Assembly: GCF_029854215.1 (NCBI RefSeq)
Contig: NZ_CP122961.1
Location: 3,720,001 to 3,784,000 of the forward strand
Direction: 5' to 3'
DNA: 64,000 bases
From: Halomonas alkaliantarctica
GTDB taxonomy: Bacteria; Pseudomonadota; Gammaproteobacteria; Pseudomonadales; Halomonadaceae
In this document: positions 35,387 to 46,272 of the stretch, in pieces
Position numbering within the stretch: the first letter of the stretch is position 1
Layout: each line of letters starts with the position of its first letter
Notes under the pieces: generated by a model
What the model was told of the DNA's origin: nothing
The model's database searches: none
Seen by the model: the letters and a program-made list of their open reading frames with translations, nothing else
Made by a program: the position numbers and the translations under genes

Positions 35387-36799
35387 CTAAACGGTAAAGT
35401 TCACGTGTGCCCGCGCCAGCTCAGCAAATTGCTTGCGGGAGGGCTTAAAGCCCACCCCTGACGGCCAGGCTAGCCAGGCATCGGGCGCCATAAAGCTGGG
35501 TAGCGCCTCACGAACCCAGGCGCTTAGCGCTTGTTCTGATACGGCCTCTGCGTGCCAATCGATAAACGCCACCGGACGCTCACCCCATTCGGGGTGGGGC
35601 ACCGGCACCACTAGCGCCTGGGAGACGCTAGAGTGATCGACCAAGCGCTGTTCGATGGCTTCCGGCTGAATATTCTCGCCGCCGGAGATAAAGCCGTTAT
35701 CGAGCCGCCCCTCCACGACCAGCGCGCCCTCCGTCGTGAAGTGCCCCTTATCGCGGGTGGCAAACCAACCCTCGTCGTTGAGGGCTGGATCAACCTCGCC
35801 GTTATTCAAATAGCCGCAGAACAGGGTCTCGCCACGCACCTGTATCTCACCTTCAACCACCCTTACCTCTCGACCCGGTAGTGGCCTGCCCACGACGCCC
35901 GGCGCGGTAGGTATCCCGGTGCAAACCTGGCTGGCCATCTCGGAGAGCCCGTAGCTGACTTTCGGTGTTAGCCCCAGTGATGTCATCTTCGCCACCAGCG
36001 GTGCGGGAATGGCCGCGCCGCCCAGCAGCAGCTCGCGCAACTGCGTGCGCTGGGGCGTAAAGCCCGCCTTCAGCAGCCGCCAAAGCTGGGTGGGTACCAG
36101 TGAAAGATGGGTAATCGACTGCTGCTCAAGACGCGCGGGAAGCGTGTGTGGGTCCTCATCAAGAATCACCCGACCACCGGCGAGAAAAACGCGAAATGGA
36201 ATAGCGTAGCCACCGATATGAAACAGCGGCAGCGAGAGCAGCCAGCCACTGTTTTGATCAACGGGAATAAACGACGCAGAGCCGCGCGCGGAGGCCAAAT
36301 GATTGGCCACGCGCTGCAGCACTGCCTTGGGCGTACCGCTGGATCCAGAGGTAAAAATCGTGTTACACAGCTGGCGACCATTGAGCACTGGAGGCTCACC
36401 TGCACCAGCTTCCGCCAGGAAATCGAGGGTGATCGGCGTTAACTGTGAAGAAGTTAACTGTGAAGAGTAATCGTCGCCGCTTTCCGTTTGACAAACGCGG
36501 CCAGCCTGCAAGCGCTTGGCTAGGCACAGCTGCTGGGCAACGGGAAACGCAGGGTTAAGTGGGCAGAAAATCACCCCTGCCCGCAGGCAGGCCCACGCCA
36601 GCAGCAAGGACTCAAGCGAGCCTTTGGCGGGAACCACTAGCCGATCACCTGGCACAAACCCTTTCCGAGCCAGTTGCTGCGCTAAAGACGCCACTCGGCG
36701 ATTAAGCGTTCGGTAGCTAAGCTTTATTGAACCCGCCTCTATGGCGACTTGCTCAGGGGTCTCATTGGCCCAGTAGTGGATGGGGCAGTTTTCTATCAC
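35387..36799 (-). CDS. menE: o-Succinylbenzoate-CoA ligase
   Basis: ATP-dependent acyl-CoA ligase of 470 residues activating o-succinylbenzoate in menaquinone synthesis. The AMP-binding P-loop TSGSSGTPKAV is near residue 155, the VSYGLSEMASQV segment near 283, and the late FISGGENIQPEAIEQ segment, typical of MenE, near 375. The start overlaps the menC stop by four bases. It is the last gene of the frdABCD-menBCE operon. Confidence 0.92.
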   Translation of the reverse strand: MIENCPIHYWANETPEQVAIEAGSIKLSYRTLNRRVASLAQQLARKGFVPGDRLVVPAKGSLESLLLAWACLRAGVIFCPLNPAFPVAQQLCLAKRLQAGRVCQTESGDDYSSQLTSSQLTPITLDFLAEAGAGEPPVLNGRQLCNTIFTSGSSGTPKAVLQRVANHLASARGSASFIPVDQNSGWLLSLPLFHIGGYAIPFRVFLAGGRVILDEDPHTLPARLEQQSITHLSLVPTQLWRLLKAGFTPQRTQLRELLLGGAAIPAPLVAKMTSLGLTPKVSYGLSEMASQVCTGIPTAPGVVGRPLPGREVRVVEGEIQVRGETLFCGYLNNGEVDPALNDEGWFATRDKGHFTTEGALVVEGRLDNGFISGGENIQPEAIEQRLVDHSSVSQALVVPVPHPEWGERPVAFIDWHAEAVSEQALSAWVREALPSFMAPDAWLAWPSGVGFKPSRKQFAELARAHVNFTV

Positions 36800-37740
36800 G
36801 CTGAACTTTCCATTTTAGAGAGGCAGTGCACGTTTTCTGTCATCACTTCGCCCGTTTCAGTGGTCACGCGCTCGGTAAGCCAGTGGCCAGTATCCAGCCC
36901 CGGCGGATCATCGGGCGCCCACTCGCTGGCCAGCCGACCCAACAGCCCAAGTCCCAAATCGGATTCAAAGCTGGAGGAGATCACCACGCGTAGATCGCTC
37001 GCTCTTGCCCGTTGAACGAGTGCCTCGCAAGCGCTTAGCGAGCCGATCAGCGTGGGCTTGATGACCAGGGCTTTGAGCTGCGGGTGGCAGTGCCACTCTT
37101 CCCTGCGCGACAGCGTTTCATCCAGGGCAATGGCCACCCCCGTCGCTTCTGCCACGGCGATGGTGTCAGCGAAGGCAGTGCAGGGCTCTTCCAGGTAATC
37201 GATTTGCGCAAGGGGCAGGCGCTCACAGAAACGCTGGGCTTCTTCCCGCGTCCAGCCGCCGTTGGCATCCAGAATCAGCTTAGTGGCGGGTAGCCGAGTA
37301 GCAAGCTGTTCGATCAGCGCCAGCTCCTGCTCCATGGGATAGCGTGCCACCTTCAACTTGAGCCGAGAGGGCGGCGACGCTTGCCAATCGCTTTCTCCAA
37401 GAGCCTCTATCAATTCTGCAGGCGCTCCCTGGAGCAGCGGATAAGGCGGCAAAGAAGCAGGAAGATTGCTTGGCCAAGAGCGTTGGGCGCAATCAAACCC
37501 AAACTGAACCGATGGCAGTATTGGAGAGACTGTTTCGCCTCGGCTCAAAGCAGCCAAACAGGCCAAACTTTCGGCTTCAGCTTCCTCCAGCGTTTCAGTC
37601 GAGAAGCCGGGTAGCGGGGCAATCTCACCCCACTGCCCGTGGATGGAAACTAACAGCCCTTCTCTGTTCGTCAGCCGCTGTCCTTTAAACATGAGCGGCT
37701 GACGGAACGGGAGGGAGTAGCGGTAGAGCGCCAGCTGCAT
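36796..37740 (-). CDS. menC: o-Succinylbenzoate synthase
   Basis: Enolase-superfamily dehydratase, 314 residues. The acid/base lysine lies in RLKLKVARYP near residue 133; the metal ligands are in LILDANGGW near 157, DYLEEPC near 184 and ALDETLS near 207; the second lysine is in LVIKPTLIGS near 226. The gene starts on the last base of the menB stop and overlaps menE by four bases, so all three are translationally coupled. Confidence 0.92.
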   Translation of the reverse strand: MQLALYRYSLPFRQPLMFKGQRLTNREGLLVSIHGQWGEIAPLPGFSTETLEEAEAESLACLAALSRGETVSPILPSVQFGFDCAQRSWPSNLPASLPPYPLLQGAPAELIEALGESDWQASPPSRLKLKVARYPMEQELALIEQLATRLPATKLILDANGGWTREEAQRFCERLPLAQIDYLEEPCTAFADTIAVAEATGVAIALDETLSRREEWHCHPQLKALVIKPTLIGSLSACEALVQRARASDLRVVISSSFESDLGLGLLGRLASEWAPDDPPGLDTGHWLTERVTTETGEVMTENVHCLSKMESSA

Positions 37741-38600
37741 TAAGGGTTACGCGGGTAGCGGGAAAAATCCGGGCGGCGCTTCTCGTTGAAGGCGTTACGC
37801 CCCTCTTGTCCCTCTTCGGTCATGTAGTAGAGCATAGTCGCATTGCCCGCCAACTCCTGCAGCCCAGCCTGACCGTCGCAGTCGGCATTGAGCGCGGCTT
37901 TTAGGCAGCGCAGCGCCATGGGGCTGTGCTGGAGCATTTCCCGGCACCAGCGCACGCTCTCTTTTTCAAGCGTCTCCAACGGCACTACGTGGTTGACCAG
38001 CCCCATTTCCAACGCTTGGGCGGCACTGTATTGGCGGCACAGAAACCAGATCTCCCGGGCCTTTTTCTGGCCCACAATGCGCGCCATATAAGAGGCGCCG
38101 TAACCACCATCGAAGGAGCCTACTTTGGGCCCTGTTTGACCGAAAATCGCGTTGTCGGCCGCTATGGTCAGATCGCACATCAGATGCAGCACATGGCCGC
38201 CGCCGATGGCGTAGCCCGCCACCATCGCCACTACTGGTTTGGGGCAAGTGCGAATATCACGCTGGAAATCGAGTACGTTGAGGTGGTGGGTGCCCTCTTC
38301 ATCCTGGTAGCCGCCATAGTCACCGCGAATGCGCTGGTCACCGCCGGAACAGAACGCTTTGTCGCCTGCGCCAGTGAGCAGAATGGCACCAATGGAGCTG
38401 TCGTGGCGGGCGCGGTTAAGCGCCTGGGCCATCTCGCTCACCGTTAGCGGGCGAAAGGCGTTGCGTACCTCTGGCCGGTTGATGGTGATGCGCGCAATGC
38501 CATCAGCAGTGGTGTGGTACAAAATATCCTGATAGCCATCGGAGCGATCCTGCCACTCGATGGGCGCATAGAGTTCCGATTCAGTGAGTCCGTTGATCAT
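37740..38600 (-). CDS. menB: 1,4-Dihydroxy-2-naphthoyl-CoA synthase
   Basis: Crotonase-fold enzyme of 286 residues that closes the naphthoquinone ring. Family-specific motifs are [17 protein letters not shown] near residue 41, [18 protein letters not shown] near 88 (the glycine-rich oxyanion loop) and [19 protein letters not shown] near 129. It follows frdD by 68 bases on the same strand, linking menaquinone synthesis directly to fumarate reductase expression. Confidence 0.94.
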   Translation of the reverse strand: MINGLTESELYAPIEWQDRSDGYQDILYHTTADGIARITINRPEVRNAFRPLTVSEMAQALNRARHDSSIGAILLTGAGDKAFCSGGDQRIRGDYGGYQDEEGTHHLNVLDFQRDIRTCPKPVVAMVAGYAIGGGHVLHLMCDLTIAADNAIFGQTGPKVGSFDGGYGASYMARIVGQKKAREIWFLCRQYSAAQALEMGLVNHVVPLETLEKESVRWCREMLQHSPMALRCLKAALNADCDGQAGLQELAGNATMLYYMTEEGQEGRNAFNEKRRPDFSRYPRNP

Positions 38601-38668
38601 GCCAGTCTCTTTTTCTTTGCCAGGGGGTTTTTCGTTCGCTTTTGGACGTGGTTCTTGCCGAGAATCGC

Positions 38669-39079
38669 TTAACCCAACATACCTGCAACGACTAGACCCA
38701 GCGCCACGATGCTTAACAGCGCAGCCCCACCGTACATCAGTTTTTTGTTAAGTGCGTCATTGCCCACGCGGATATCAAACATCCCATGGCGCAGGCGGTG
38801 AGCGGCATGAAATAGCGGTAAACAGACCACCGCCCCAACAAACAGAAAGCCCGGCACGCTGAACAGCAGCGCTGATGCGCGCTCATAGCTCAACGCCTCG
38901 GCGGGCAGCAGGCCAAGGGGCAGTAAAACGGCGATAAAGAGAATCACAGCAGGTAGCAAGACGGCGAAACAGACACCACCCGCGCTAAACAGCCCCCACC
39001 AAAGCGGTTCATCAAAGGCCTGTTTGTGCTGAGTGCTGTTTTTGCCCATGCTTGGTTTATTCATGGCTAGCTTTTCCAT
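38669..39079 (-). CDS. frdD: Fumarate reductase membrane anchor subunit D
   Basis: 136-residue membrane protein with three hydrophobic helices. It matches the FrdD pattern: [20 protein letters not shown] near the start of the first helix, [17 protein letters not shown] after the second, then a third helix at the C-terminus. The frame is open far upstream inside frdC, but GGGAGGG seven bases before the ATG at 39079 sets the start. It is just two bases from the end of frdC. Together with FrdC it anchors FrdAB and binds menaquinol. Confidence 0.9.
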   Translation of the reverse strand: MEKLAMNKPSMGKNSTQHKQAFDEPLWWGLFSAGGVCFAVLLPAVILFIAVLLPLGLLPAEALSYERASALLFSVPGFLFVGAVVCLPLFHAAHRLRHGMFDIRVGNDALNKKLMYGGAALLSIVALGLVVAGMLG

Positions 39080-39081
39080 AT

Positions 39082-39477
39082 TTAGGCCCTCCCGAATAAC
39101 CAGAAAAACAGCAGCGCGACTGCCACTACGCCTGCCCACTGACCAGCCACAATGGCCTGATCGGGCAGACTGTGTCCGGCGATACGCAGCGGCATTACCC
39201 GTGGGAACAGCACAAAGAAGGTGGCGGCGTGAAACAGGCTGGCGGCCAATGCTAAAAGATTCAGCACTAATACGATGGGAGAGCCCATAAAGGCGATCCA
39301 TCCCTGCCAGCTTTCTGCCCCTTGAAGAAGCGCCACCATACCGGCGATCAGGCAGAGCGTGAAAAACACCAGCGGCAGCACCGTGGCTTCGCGCAGCATA
39401 TAGAGTTTAAAAAAGCGGTGTTTCAGCCACCAGTTGCGTTTCAGTGGTGGCAGGCGTTGCGATGATGATTTATCCAT
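39082..39477 (-). CDS. frdC: Fumarate reductase membrane anchor subunit C
   Basis: 131-residue membrane protein with three helices. Signature segments are NWWLKHRFFKLYMLREATVLPLVFF (cited in part) at the N-terminus and LFHAATFFVLFPRVMPLRI near residue 80, both characteristic of FrdC rather than of succinate dehydrogenase anchors. GGAGG precedes the ATG. Gene order frdA-B-C-D is as in enterobacteria. Confidence 0.92.
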   Translation of the reverse strand: MDKSSSQRLPPLKRNWWLKHRFFKLYMLREATVLPLVFFTLCLIAGMVALLQGAESWQGWIAFMGSPIVLVLNLLALAASLFHAATFFVLFPRVMPLRIAGHSLPDQAIVAGQWAGVVAVALLFFWLFGRA

Positions 39478-39489
39478 GACGTTCCTCCC

Positions 39490-40257
39490 CTACCCTTTAA
39501 ACAGCGCAATGAGTGTGTGTTTGGCGGCCTCAACCTTGCCCTGATTTACCGCCGCGGCGGGGTCAACGTGTTTGGGGCATACCTTGGAGCAGAAGCCCAC
39601 AAAGGTGCAGCTCCAAACGCCTTCATGGCGGTTAAGTTCGGCCATACGCTGCTTCTTGCCGTGGTCGCGGCTATCCAGGTTGTAACGGTGAGCCAGCGTT
39701 AGCGCCGCCGGGCCAAGGAACTCAGGATTAAGCCCGAACTGCGGACAGGCCGAGTAGCAGAGGCCGCAGTTAATACAGTTAGCGAACTGCTTATAACGGG
39801 CGAGCTGTTCAGGTGACTGTTGATAGGGTTCCGGCGTCTGGGGATCAAACGCTTTCACCGGATTGTCATCGATCAGGTAGGGCTTAACCGCGGCCAGATG
39901 CTCAAGAAATATTTCCATGTCCACGACCAGGTCCCGCTGTACCGGAAAGTGGGAGAGCGGCTCGATGCGGATCTCGCCTTCGTAATCGCGCAGGAAAGTT
40001 TTACAACCAAGCTTGGGAATGCCGTTGACCATCACGCCACAAGAGCCGCAAATCGCCATCCGGCACGACCAGCGGTAGCTCAAGGTGCTATCGAGCTGCT
40101 CTTTAATGTGGTTGAGGGCATCCAACAGCGAGGTGCTGTCGTCCACCGGCAGTTCGTACTGCTGCCAATAGGGCTCAGCCGAGCTGTCGGGCAGGTAGCG
40201 CTTGACGCTAATGTGCTTGGTGCTAACGTTCTTAGCATTGATCTGCTCGGTGTTCAT
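39490..40257 (-). CDS. frdB: Fumarate reductase iron-sulfur subunit
   Basis: 255-residue electron-transfer subunit. The N-terminal [2Fe-2S] domain shows [15 protein letters not shown] near residue 65 with the later cysteine in LGCKTFL. The C-terminal half has the [4Fe-4S] and [3Fe-4S] motifs [15 protein letters not shown] near 157 and [12 protein letters not shown] near 222. The start overlaps the frdA stop by four bases. It passes electrons from the membrane subunits to FrdA. Confidence 0.94.
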   Translation of the reverse strand: MNTEQINAKNVSTKHISVKRYLPDSSAEPYWQQYELPVDDSTSLLDALNHIKEQLDSTLSYRWSCRMAICGSCGVMVNGIPKLGCKTFLRDYEGEIRIEPLSHFPVQRDLVVDMEIFLEHLAAVKPYLIDDNPVKAFDPQTPEPYQQSPEQLARYKQFANCINCGLCYSACPQFGLNPEFLGPAALTLAHRYNLDSRDHGKKQRMAELNRHEGVWSCTFVGFCSKVCPKHVDPAAAVNQGKVEAAKHTLIALFKG

Positions 40258-42041
40258 GCCTTGCCCCCCTTGCCTGCATCGCCATAGGCCCGCTCAGCCG
40301 GTGCGGAGAACCGCACATCGACATCCTGCCAGCGCAGTTCGGCATGCGCTTCGCCTTGGTAAAACACCTGGCTGTGCTTGAGGTAATTAACGTCGTCGCG
40401 TTTCTGCATGCCTTCATCCAGGCGCTGATGGGCACCGCGGGATTCACGGCGCTCCAGGGCACTCAAGCAAGAGGCTTCGGCAATATCCAACCCATAGCCA
40501 AGCTCGATACACTCCAGCAGCTCGGTATTGAATATCTTGCTGGTATCTTTAACGCGTATCTCATTGAAGCGAGCGCGCAGCTGGCGCATGGTCTCAAGCG
40601 AATGGCGCATGCCCTCTTCAGTGCGGTAAATACCGCAGCCGCTCTCCATGGCCTGCACCATGGCGCGCTTGAGTTCGACCCAGTTCTCTCCACTTCCGGT
40701 TCCGTCACAGAGGCGCAGCAGCTTGGCTTGTTGACGATCACCCTGGGCTTCCAGCAGCCGCTCATCGGCCCACTCGGTTTTTGCTGCACGCTTGCTGGCT
40801 TGCTCACCGGCTAAGCGGCCAAACACCAGTAGCTCGCTTAGCGAATTGGAGCCTAGCCGGTTAGCACCGTGCAGCCCCACCGAGGAGCACTCCCCAGCGG
40901 CATAAAGCCCGGCGATGGAGGTTTCGCACTGAGGGTCGGTTTCGATCCCACCCATGGTGTAGTGCACCGCTGGGCGAATAGGGATGGGCTCTTTAACAGG
41001 ATCAACATTGATATAGGATTTAGCCAACTCGCAGATAAACGGCAGGCGTTCCAAGATATACTTTTCACCCAAGTGGCGCAGGTCGAGATAAACCACGTCG
41101 CTGTCGCCAAACTTGCCGGTGCGGCCCGCCTGCTGCTCCTGCCAGAAGGCCTGGGAGAGCTTGTCCCGCGGCCCCAGCTCCATGTATTTGTTTTCCGGTT
41201 TGCCCAACGGCGTTTCCGGGCCTAGGCCGTAATCCTGCAGATAGCGGTAGCCCTCTTTATTGAGCAGAATGCCGCCTTCGCCCCGGCACGCTTCGGTAAT
41301 CAAAATACCAGAGCCAGGCAGACCGGTGGGGTGGTACTGCACAAACTCCATATCCCGCAGCGCCACACCGTGACGATAAGCCATCGCCATACCGTCGCCG
41401 GTGACAATGCCCGCGTTGGTATTGAAGCGGAACAAGCGCCCTGCGCCGCCGGTAGCGAGAATCACCGCTTTAGCGCGCAGCAGGGTCAGTTCACCGGTGG
41501 CAATCTGCAGGGCTATCACGCCAATCACCGCACCTTCGTGAACAGCTAGATCGAGCACGAAAAACTCATCGAATCGCTCGATCTCAGGATATTTCAGCGA
41601 GGTCTGAAACAGAGTGTGGAGCATATGAAAGCCGGTTTTGTCGGCCGCAAACCAGGTGCGGGCGGTTTTCATGCCCCCAAAGCGGCGCACCTGCACTTGG
41701 CCATCGTCTTTACGGCTCCAGGGGCAGCCCCAGCGCTCCATCTGAACCAGCTCTTGATACGCGTGATGAACAAAGTAGTCGACGACGCCCTGCTCAACCA
41801 GCCAGTCACCGCCTGACACCGTGTCATCGAAATGCGCCTGGTGGGAATCTTCATCACTGGTGACGGCGGCAGCACCGCCTTCAGCGGCCACGGTATGGGA
41901 GCGCATGGGATACACCTTGGACAGCAGCGCAATGCGCTGGGGGGTGCCCTGCCCCTTGGCCTGCTCAGCGGCCCCAATGGCAGCACGCAAGCCTGCGCCA
42001 CCCCCACCCACAATGACGATATCGAAATCTCGCTGCTGCAT
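40254..42041 (-). CDS. frdA: Fumarate reductase flavoprotein subunit
   Basis: 595-residue catalytic subunit reducing fumarate to succinate. The FAD-binding motif [13 protein letters not shown] is at the N-terminus, and [13 protein letters not shown] near residue 45 contains the histidine that binds FAD covalently. The active-site region [20 protein letters not shown] is near 385 and [12 protein letters not shown] near 535. Sequence along the whole length follows enterobacterial FrdA more closely than SdhA. The ATG at 42041 has AAGGGG seven bases upstream and starts like FrdA; the frame extends 15 codons further. It is the first gene of a seven-gene operon behind an FNR-type box. Confidence 0.95.
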   Translation of the reverse strand: MQQRDFDIVIVGGGGAGLRAAIGAAEQAKGQGTPQRIALLSKVYPMRSHTVAAEGGAAAVTSDEDSHQAHFDDTVSGGDWLVEQGVVDYFVHHAYQELVQMERWGCPWSRKDDGQVQVRRFGGMKTARTWFAADKTGFHMLHTLFQTSLKYPEIERFDEFFVLDLAVHEGAVIGVIALQIATGELTLLRAKAVILATGGAGRLFRFNTNAGIVTGDGMAMAYRHGVALRDMEFVQYHPTGLPGSGILITEACRGEGGILLNKEGYRYLQDYGLGPETPLGKPENKYMELGPRDKLSQAFWQEQQAGRTGKFGDSDVVYLDLRHLGEKYILERLPFICELAKSYINVDPVKEPIPIRPAVHYTMGGIETDPQCETSIAGLYAAGECSSVGLHGANRLGSNSLSELLVFGRLAGEQASKRAAKTEWADERLLEAQGDRQQAKLLRLCDGTGSGENWVELKRAMVQAMESGCGIYRTEEGMRHSLETMRQLRARFNEIRVKDTSKIFNTELLECIELGYGLDIAEASCLSALERRESRGAHQRLDEGMQKRDDVNYLKHSQVFYQGEAHAELRWQDVDVRFSAPAERAYGDAGKGGKA

Positions 42042-42158
42042 GAAAAGCCCCTTCATTAGCCAAGTCAAAGGTGGTACTGGCGGCAATCTTCGCTGCCGTC
42101 TTCTTTATTCGAACTTATCATGCCTGCTGCAGACCCTGCTCATTAGTCGAAAGGACTA

Positions 42159-42172
42159 TTGACGTGAATCAA
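42159..42172. promoter_or_regulatory. FNR/ANR box between frdA and the dicarboxylate transporter
   Basis: TTGACGTGAATCAA matches the FNR consensus TTGAT-N4-ATCAA at nine of ten positions. It lies about 120 bases upstream of frdA and 135 bases upstream of the divergent transporter gene. It could activate either or both under oxygen limitation. No clear -10 element at the ideal distance was identified on either side. Confidence 0.75.
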
Positions 42173-42306
42173 AGAAGCAGTGAATTGAGTCAGCATTGCT
42201 GTTCCCGTAAGGCCGCAGCACCTACTCTTCTAGCCATCCCGTGCAAGGCAAATGCCTATTCGCCAGACGATTACAATCGCCAAGATAAAATTAAGAGAGG
42301 TGCCGA

Positions 42307-43776
42307 ATGACGACGAATGCTCAACCCTCACCGAGATGGAAATTGTTAGCGCCGCTAGCAGTCGCCATCATCGTCGCGCTGATACCCACACCCCCGGGGC
42401 TTGCGCCTCATGCATGGTACTTTTTCGCCATTTTCCTTGGCTGTGTCGTCGGTCTTATTCTGGAACCATTACCGGGCGCAGTGGTGGGCCTGGTCGGCGT
42501 TACCCTGGTGGCACTGCTTTCTCGGTGGGTGCTGTTCTCTCCCGAACAGCTGGCCGCTGACGGCTTCAACCCCGCCGGACAAGCTTTTTCCTGGGCGGTG
42601 TCAGGCTTTACCAACTCCACCGTCTGGCTAATTTTCGGTGCCTTTATGTTTGCCCTGGGGTACGAAAAAACCGGACTGGGCAGGCGGATATCGCTCTGGC
42701 TGGTCAAAGCCATGGGGAGGCGCACCTTGACCCTTGGCTACGCGGTGATGATTGCGGATGGCATTTTGGCGCCGTTTACGCCCTCGAATACCGCGCGCAG
42801 TGCGGGCACGATCTACCCCGTGATTCGCAACCTGCCGCCGCTTTATGATTCGCACCCTAATGACCCAAGCATGAAGCGCATGGGTAGCTTTTTGATGTGG
42901 ACCGCGTTGGCGTCTACCTGCGTAACCAGCTCGCTATTTTTGACCGCACTGGCGCCCAACCTGTTGGCGATCGCGTTAACCGAAAGCACCACTGGTATCC
43001 AGGTCAATTGGGGGCAGTGGTTTATGGCAGTAGCACCTGTGGGCATCCTGCTGCTGCTTCTGGTGCCGCTGCTGAGCTACTGGCTATGCGCCCCCGAAGT
43101 GAAGGCAGGCGATGAAATTTCTGATTGGGCGGGCCAGGAGCTAACCAAGCTAGGGGCACTGACCCGCCATGAAATAATGTTGGTCGCTATGGTGGTCACC
43201 GCCCTGCTGTTATGGATTTTTGCCGGCAGTGTTATCTCTGGTTCACTCGTGGGCCTAGTGGTGATCTGCGGCATGCTGTTAACGGGCATCATTCACTGGG
43301 ACGATATTCTTAATAATCGCGCAGCTTGGAATACCTTTGTATGGTTTGCCACCCTGGTGGCACTGGCAGGCGGTCTCAGCCAAGTTGGGTTCGTCAACTG
43401 GTTTGGCAATGTGGTGGGCGGTCAGATAAGCCACTTCGACCCGCTGATGGCCATGGTGGCGCTGGTGGTCATTTTCTATCTACTGCACTACTTCTTTGCC
43501 AGCGTTACTGCCCACGTTACCGCCCTGCTGCCGGTGATTCTGGCAGCGGCATCAGGTATAGCGGGGCTGGATATGCAGATGTTTGTGCTGCTACTGCTGC
43601 CCACACTGGGCTTTATGGGCATCATTACTCCCTACGGTACAGGGCCAAGCCCGGTTTACTACGGCAGCGGCTACCTGCCCAGCGCACTCTTTTGGCGCCT
43701 AGGGGCAATCTTTGGGCTGCTATTCCTGGTGGCTTGGCTGGCGATCGGCCTACCCTGGCTACTCGTGATCAGCTGA
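42307..43776 (+). CDS. DASS-family dicarboxylate/anion transporter
   Basis: 489-residue inner-membrane carrier with about twelve hydrophobic segments, of the divalent anion:Na+ symporter family (CitT/TtdT-like branch). Family marks are GFTNSTVWLIFGAFMFALGYEKTGLGRR near residues 95-122 (cited in part), the substrate/sodium-site segment FTPSNTARSAGTIYPV near 157, and the matching C-terminal ITPYGTGPSPVYYGSGYLP near 438. Divergence from frdA across an FNR box suggests fumarate or malate uptake, or exchange for succinate. Other dicarboxylates are possible. GAGAGG lies before the ATG. Confidence 0.88.
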   Translation: MTTNAQPSPRWKLLAPLAVAIIVALIPTPPGLAPHAWYFFAIFLGCVVGLILEPLPGAVVGLVGVTLVALLSRWVLFSPEQLAADGFNPAGQAFSWAVSGFTNSTVWLIFGAFMFALGYEKTGLGRRISLWLVKAMGRRTLTLGYAVMIADGILAPFTPSNTARSAGTIYPVIRNLPPLYDSHPNDPSMKRMGSFLMWTALASTCVTSSLFLTALAPNLLAIALTESTTGIQVNWGQWFMAVAPVGILLLLLVPLLSYWLCAPEVKAGDEISDWAGQELTKLGALTRHEIMLVAMVVTALLLWIFAGSVISGSLVGLVVICGMLLTGIIHWDDILNNRAAWNTFVWFATLVALAGGLSQVGFVNWFGNVVGGQISHFDPLMAMVALVVIFYLLHYFFASVTAHVTALLPVILAAASGIAGLDMQMFVLLLLPTLGFMGIITPYGTGPSPVYYGSGYLPSALFWRLGAIFGLLFLVAWLAIGLPWLLVIS

Positions 43777-43787
43777 TAACCAGTCGC

Positions 43788-44540
43788 CTATCGTGGATAC
43801 CAGGCATTGAGATGCTGAGCGATCCTCTCAGGTTGCTCAGCATGAAGATTGTGGCCCCCTTCCAGCGTGATATGGCGCAGGCGCGGGGCCATTGTTGTCA
43901 GATGAGACGCCAAAGAGTGGAACTTGGCATCCCGCCGCCCCGAAAAGTAGCTTACCGGAAGCGAGGTACTTTCCAGCCAATGCCAAAGCGAAGGCTGTTG
44001 GCCTAAGGAAGTTGATCGCAGCATGCTGGCGATGGCTGGCCCGTGATTCGCTAGCCGACGTTGAATCTGCCGAGTGCACTGGGCCTCGGTTAAGTCGGCG
44101 AACACCGGCTGCAGATACCAATCGATAAGTACGTTTCCCAATGGCTCCCGCTCGAAGCGTGTTGCCCAGCGTTCATCATGAGCAATACGGCCAGGACGCT
44201 CACTGGCGGGTAAACCAGGGTGAGCACTCTCCAGCCAGAGCGCTTCCAACCCCGATGGCTGACGGCTGGCATGGTAAAGCGCCAAACGCCCGCCCAGGGA
44301 GTAACCCAGCAGGCAGTAGCGGCTAACCCCTCGGTCACTCAGTGTGTCGCAAAGCCAATGGTGAAACGCCTCAAACGAGGCCAGCCGTATCTGGTGATTC
44401 TCACCGTGCCCCGGCAGGTCTAACGCTAAGCAGTTAATGCTTTCCAAGCCAGCGATGACCTCATCCCAGTCCTGACGATCCCCCAGTAAGCCATGGAGCA
44501 GTACCAGGGTAGGCGCCTGCTGCTGTGATTTACTGCTCAC
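43788..44540 (-). CDS. menH: 2-Succinyl-6-hydroxy-2,4-cyclohexadiene-1-carboxylate synthase (alpha/beta hydrolase)
   Basis: 250-residue alpha/beta-hydrolase-fold enzyme. The oxyanion segment [17 protein letters not shown] is near residue 15, the nucleophile serine in [15 protein letters not shown] near 85, and the histidine in [12 protein letters not shown] near 228. The start is GTG at 44540 with GAGGGG six bases upstream, giving an 11-base overlap with menD; a longer ATG frame exists but is less likely. Last gene of menF-menD-menH. Confidence 0.9.
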   Translation of the reverse strand: MSSKSQQQAPTLVLLHGLLGDRQDWDEVIAGLESINCLALDLPGHGENHQIRLASFEAFHHWLCDTLSDRGVSRYCLLGYSLGGRLALYHASRQPSGLEALWLESAHPGLPASERPGRIAHDERWATRFEREPLGNVLIDWYLQPVFADLTEAQCTRQIQRRLANHGPAIASMLRSTSLGQQPSLWHWLESTSLPVSYFSGRRDAKFHSLASHLTTMAPRLRHITLEGGHNLHAEQPERIAQHLNAWYPR

Positions 44541-46272
44541 GCGGCTCCCCTCGAATCGCTTCGCCAAGGGCCTTGAGATCATCGGCGACCTGCTGATGGG
44601 GCACGTTAACCTCGATCAGTGAAACGCCTACCTCTAACGCCTGGGTATAAGCCGCCGCGAAGGCCTCCAATGAACTGGGCGCCGAGTAGCCAAGCCCAAA
44701 CATCTTGGCCGCATACTCGAAGTTCAAGCCGTGGGGCTGGCGGTAATAGCGCTCCAGCAGCTCACCCTCTTTGGGCACCGGCAGCATATGGAAAATACTG
44801 CCGCCATCATTATTAAGAATGACCACCACCAGAGGCTGGCTGGACTGTTTCAGCAGCGCCAAGCTGTTGAGATCATGCAGAGCACTCGTATCCCCCAGCA
44901 CGATAGTCGTGGGTTCCGAGCATGTGCAGCTGAGGCCATAGGCCGTTGCGATCAGGCCATCGATACCCGACGCGCCACGATTAGCCAATACCCGCAGCGG
45001 CGTTTGGCGATGCGTACCCAGCATATTCATTAGCCGTGCGGGCAGGCTGTTGCCTATAAACAGCTGCCCGACTGCCAACTGTGCTAAAAGGTGACAAACA
45101 CCCAGTTCTGAGAATGCCGTACAACGCTCTTCCACAAGCCGACTGGTGCGGCGTTGGAGGCTATCCAACTGATGCCAAGGCGATAGTTCAGAGTGTGCTG
45201 GCAAATCAGCGATAAAGTCGGCAGGCGAGCATACCAAACGGCGCTTAACGCAGTAGTCTGGGTCCAGCCGCTGGGGCTGCGAATCAACCAACCAGACATC
45301 CTGCCAGGGCTGCTGGGCAATAAATTGGCTTAACCGCTTGGAAATGAGTCGGCCACCAAACTGCAGCAGCACTTCTGCTTTGGCGAGCTCAGCGCTGAAA
45401 CGCTCATCATGCAGCGCCAAATCAAAATAAATCAGGTTGTGAGGATCAAACCGAACCTGGCTCTGCACATCCGCCAGCAACGGCCAGCCCAATTGCTTGG
45501 ATAGCTCAACAGCATGCTGCGCCTGCTGGGAATCATCAACACTGCCAACGACAATCAGGCCCCGCTGTTGGGAAAACGTTTCCCACTCACTATTAAGCGC
45601 GGGAAACGCAGTGCTGGTCCGCCAATCACTCCACGGTTTTGAAGTCGTCAGCCAGTCCCTTAGCGGGGCGAGATAGTCACTGGCATCCATAGGGCAACTG
45701 CCGGGGTAAAGCGGCTCGCGGTAACGGCAGTTAATGTGAAGGGGCCCAGGAGTTCGGCGCTGCTGGTCAACCGCTTGGTCAAGCGTGCTAAGTAGGAATG
45801 CCGCTTTTATCTCAGCATCCGGCGGCGGCAGGTCGTGGTGAACAATGGTGTGGCGAAAGAATATATCCCGCTGGTCAATCGCCTGGTTGCTGCCGTTATC
45901 CAGCAGTTCAATCGGGCGGTCGGCAGAAAGCACGATAAGCGGCACGCCGAGCAATTTGGCTTCCACTACCGCCGGATAAAGGTTCGCTACAGCGGTGCCT
46001 GAGGTGGTGATAATGACGACCGGGCGCTGACTGCCCCGGGCAATGCCCAGCGCCATAAATCCCAGCCCACGCTCATCAAAGTGACAGCGGCAGCGCAGCC
46101 CGGCGTGTTCGCTGGAGGCCATGGTCAAAGGCGATGAGCGTGAACCCGGCGCCAGCACCACGTCGCGGACACCCAAGCGGTAGAGTTCCTCCAGCATCAG
46201 TGCCGCCCACACATGATTAAAGGTGGCGTGTTGGATGGCAAAATCGGTAGATACAGGTGCGGTCATATGCAT
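44530..46272 (-). CDS. menD: 2-Succinyl-5-enolpyruvyl-6-hydroxy-3-cyclohexene-1-carboxylate synthase
   Basis: Thiamine-diphosphate enzyme of 580 residues combining isochorismate and 2-oxoglutarate. The N-terminal [16 protein letters not shown] near residue 38, [17 protein letters not shown] near 89, and the cofactor-binding [15 protein letters not shown] followed by [12 protein letters not shown] near 465-495 are typical of MenD. Its ATG overlaps the menF stop by one base (TAATG), so the two are coupled. Confidence 0.94.
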   Translation of the reverse strand: MHMTAPVSTDFAIQHATFNHVWAALMLEELYRLGVRDVVLAPGSRSSPLTMASSEHAGLRCRCHFDERGLGFMALGIARGSQRPVVIITTSGTAVANLYPAVVEAKLLGVPLIVLSADRPIELLDNGSNQAIDQRDIFFRHTIVHHDLPPPDAEIKAAFLLSTLDQAVDQQRRTPGPLHINCRYREPLYPGSCPMDASDYLAPLRDWLTTSKPWSDWRTSTAFPALNSEWETFSQQRGLIVVGSVDDSQQAQHAVELSKQLGWPLLADVQSQVRFDPHNLIYFDLALHDERFSAELAKAEVLLQFGGRLISKRLSQFIAQQPWQDVWLVDSQPQRLDPDYCVKRRLVCSPADFIADLPAHSELSPWHQLDSLQRRTSRLVEERCTAFSELGVCHLLAQLAVGQLFIGNSLPARLMNMLGTHRQTPLRVLANRGASGIDGLIATAYGLSCTCSEPTTIVLGDTSALHDLNSLALLKQSSQPLVVVILNNDGGSIFHMLPVPKEGELLERYYRQPHGLNFEYAAKMFGLGYSAPSSLEAFAAAYTQALEVGVSLIEVNVPHQQVADDLKALGEAIRGEPREQ

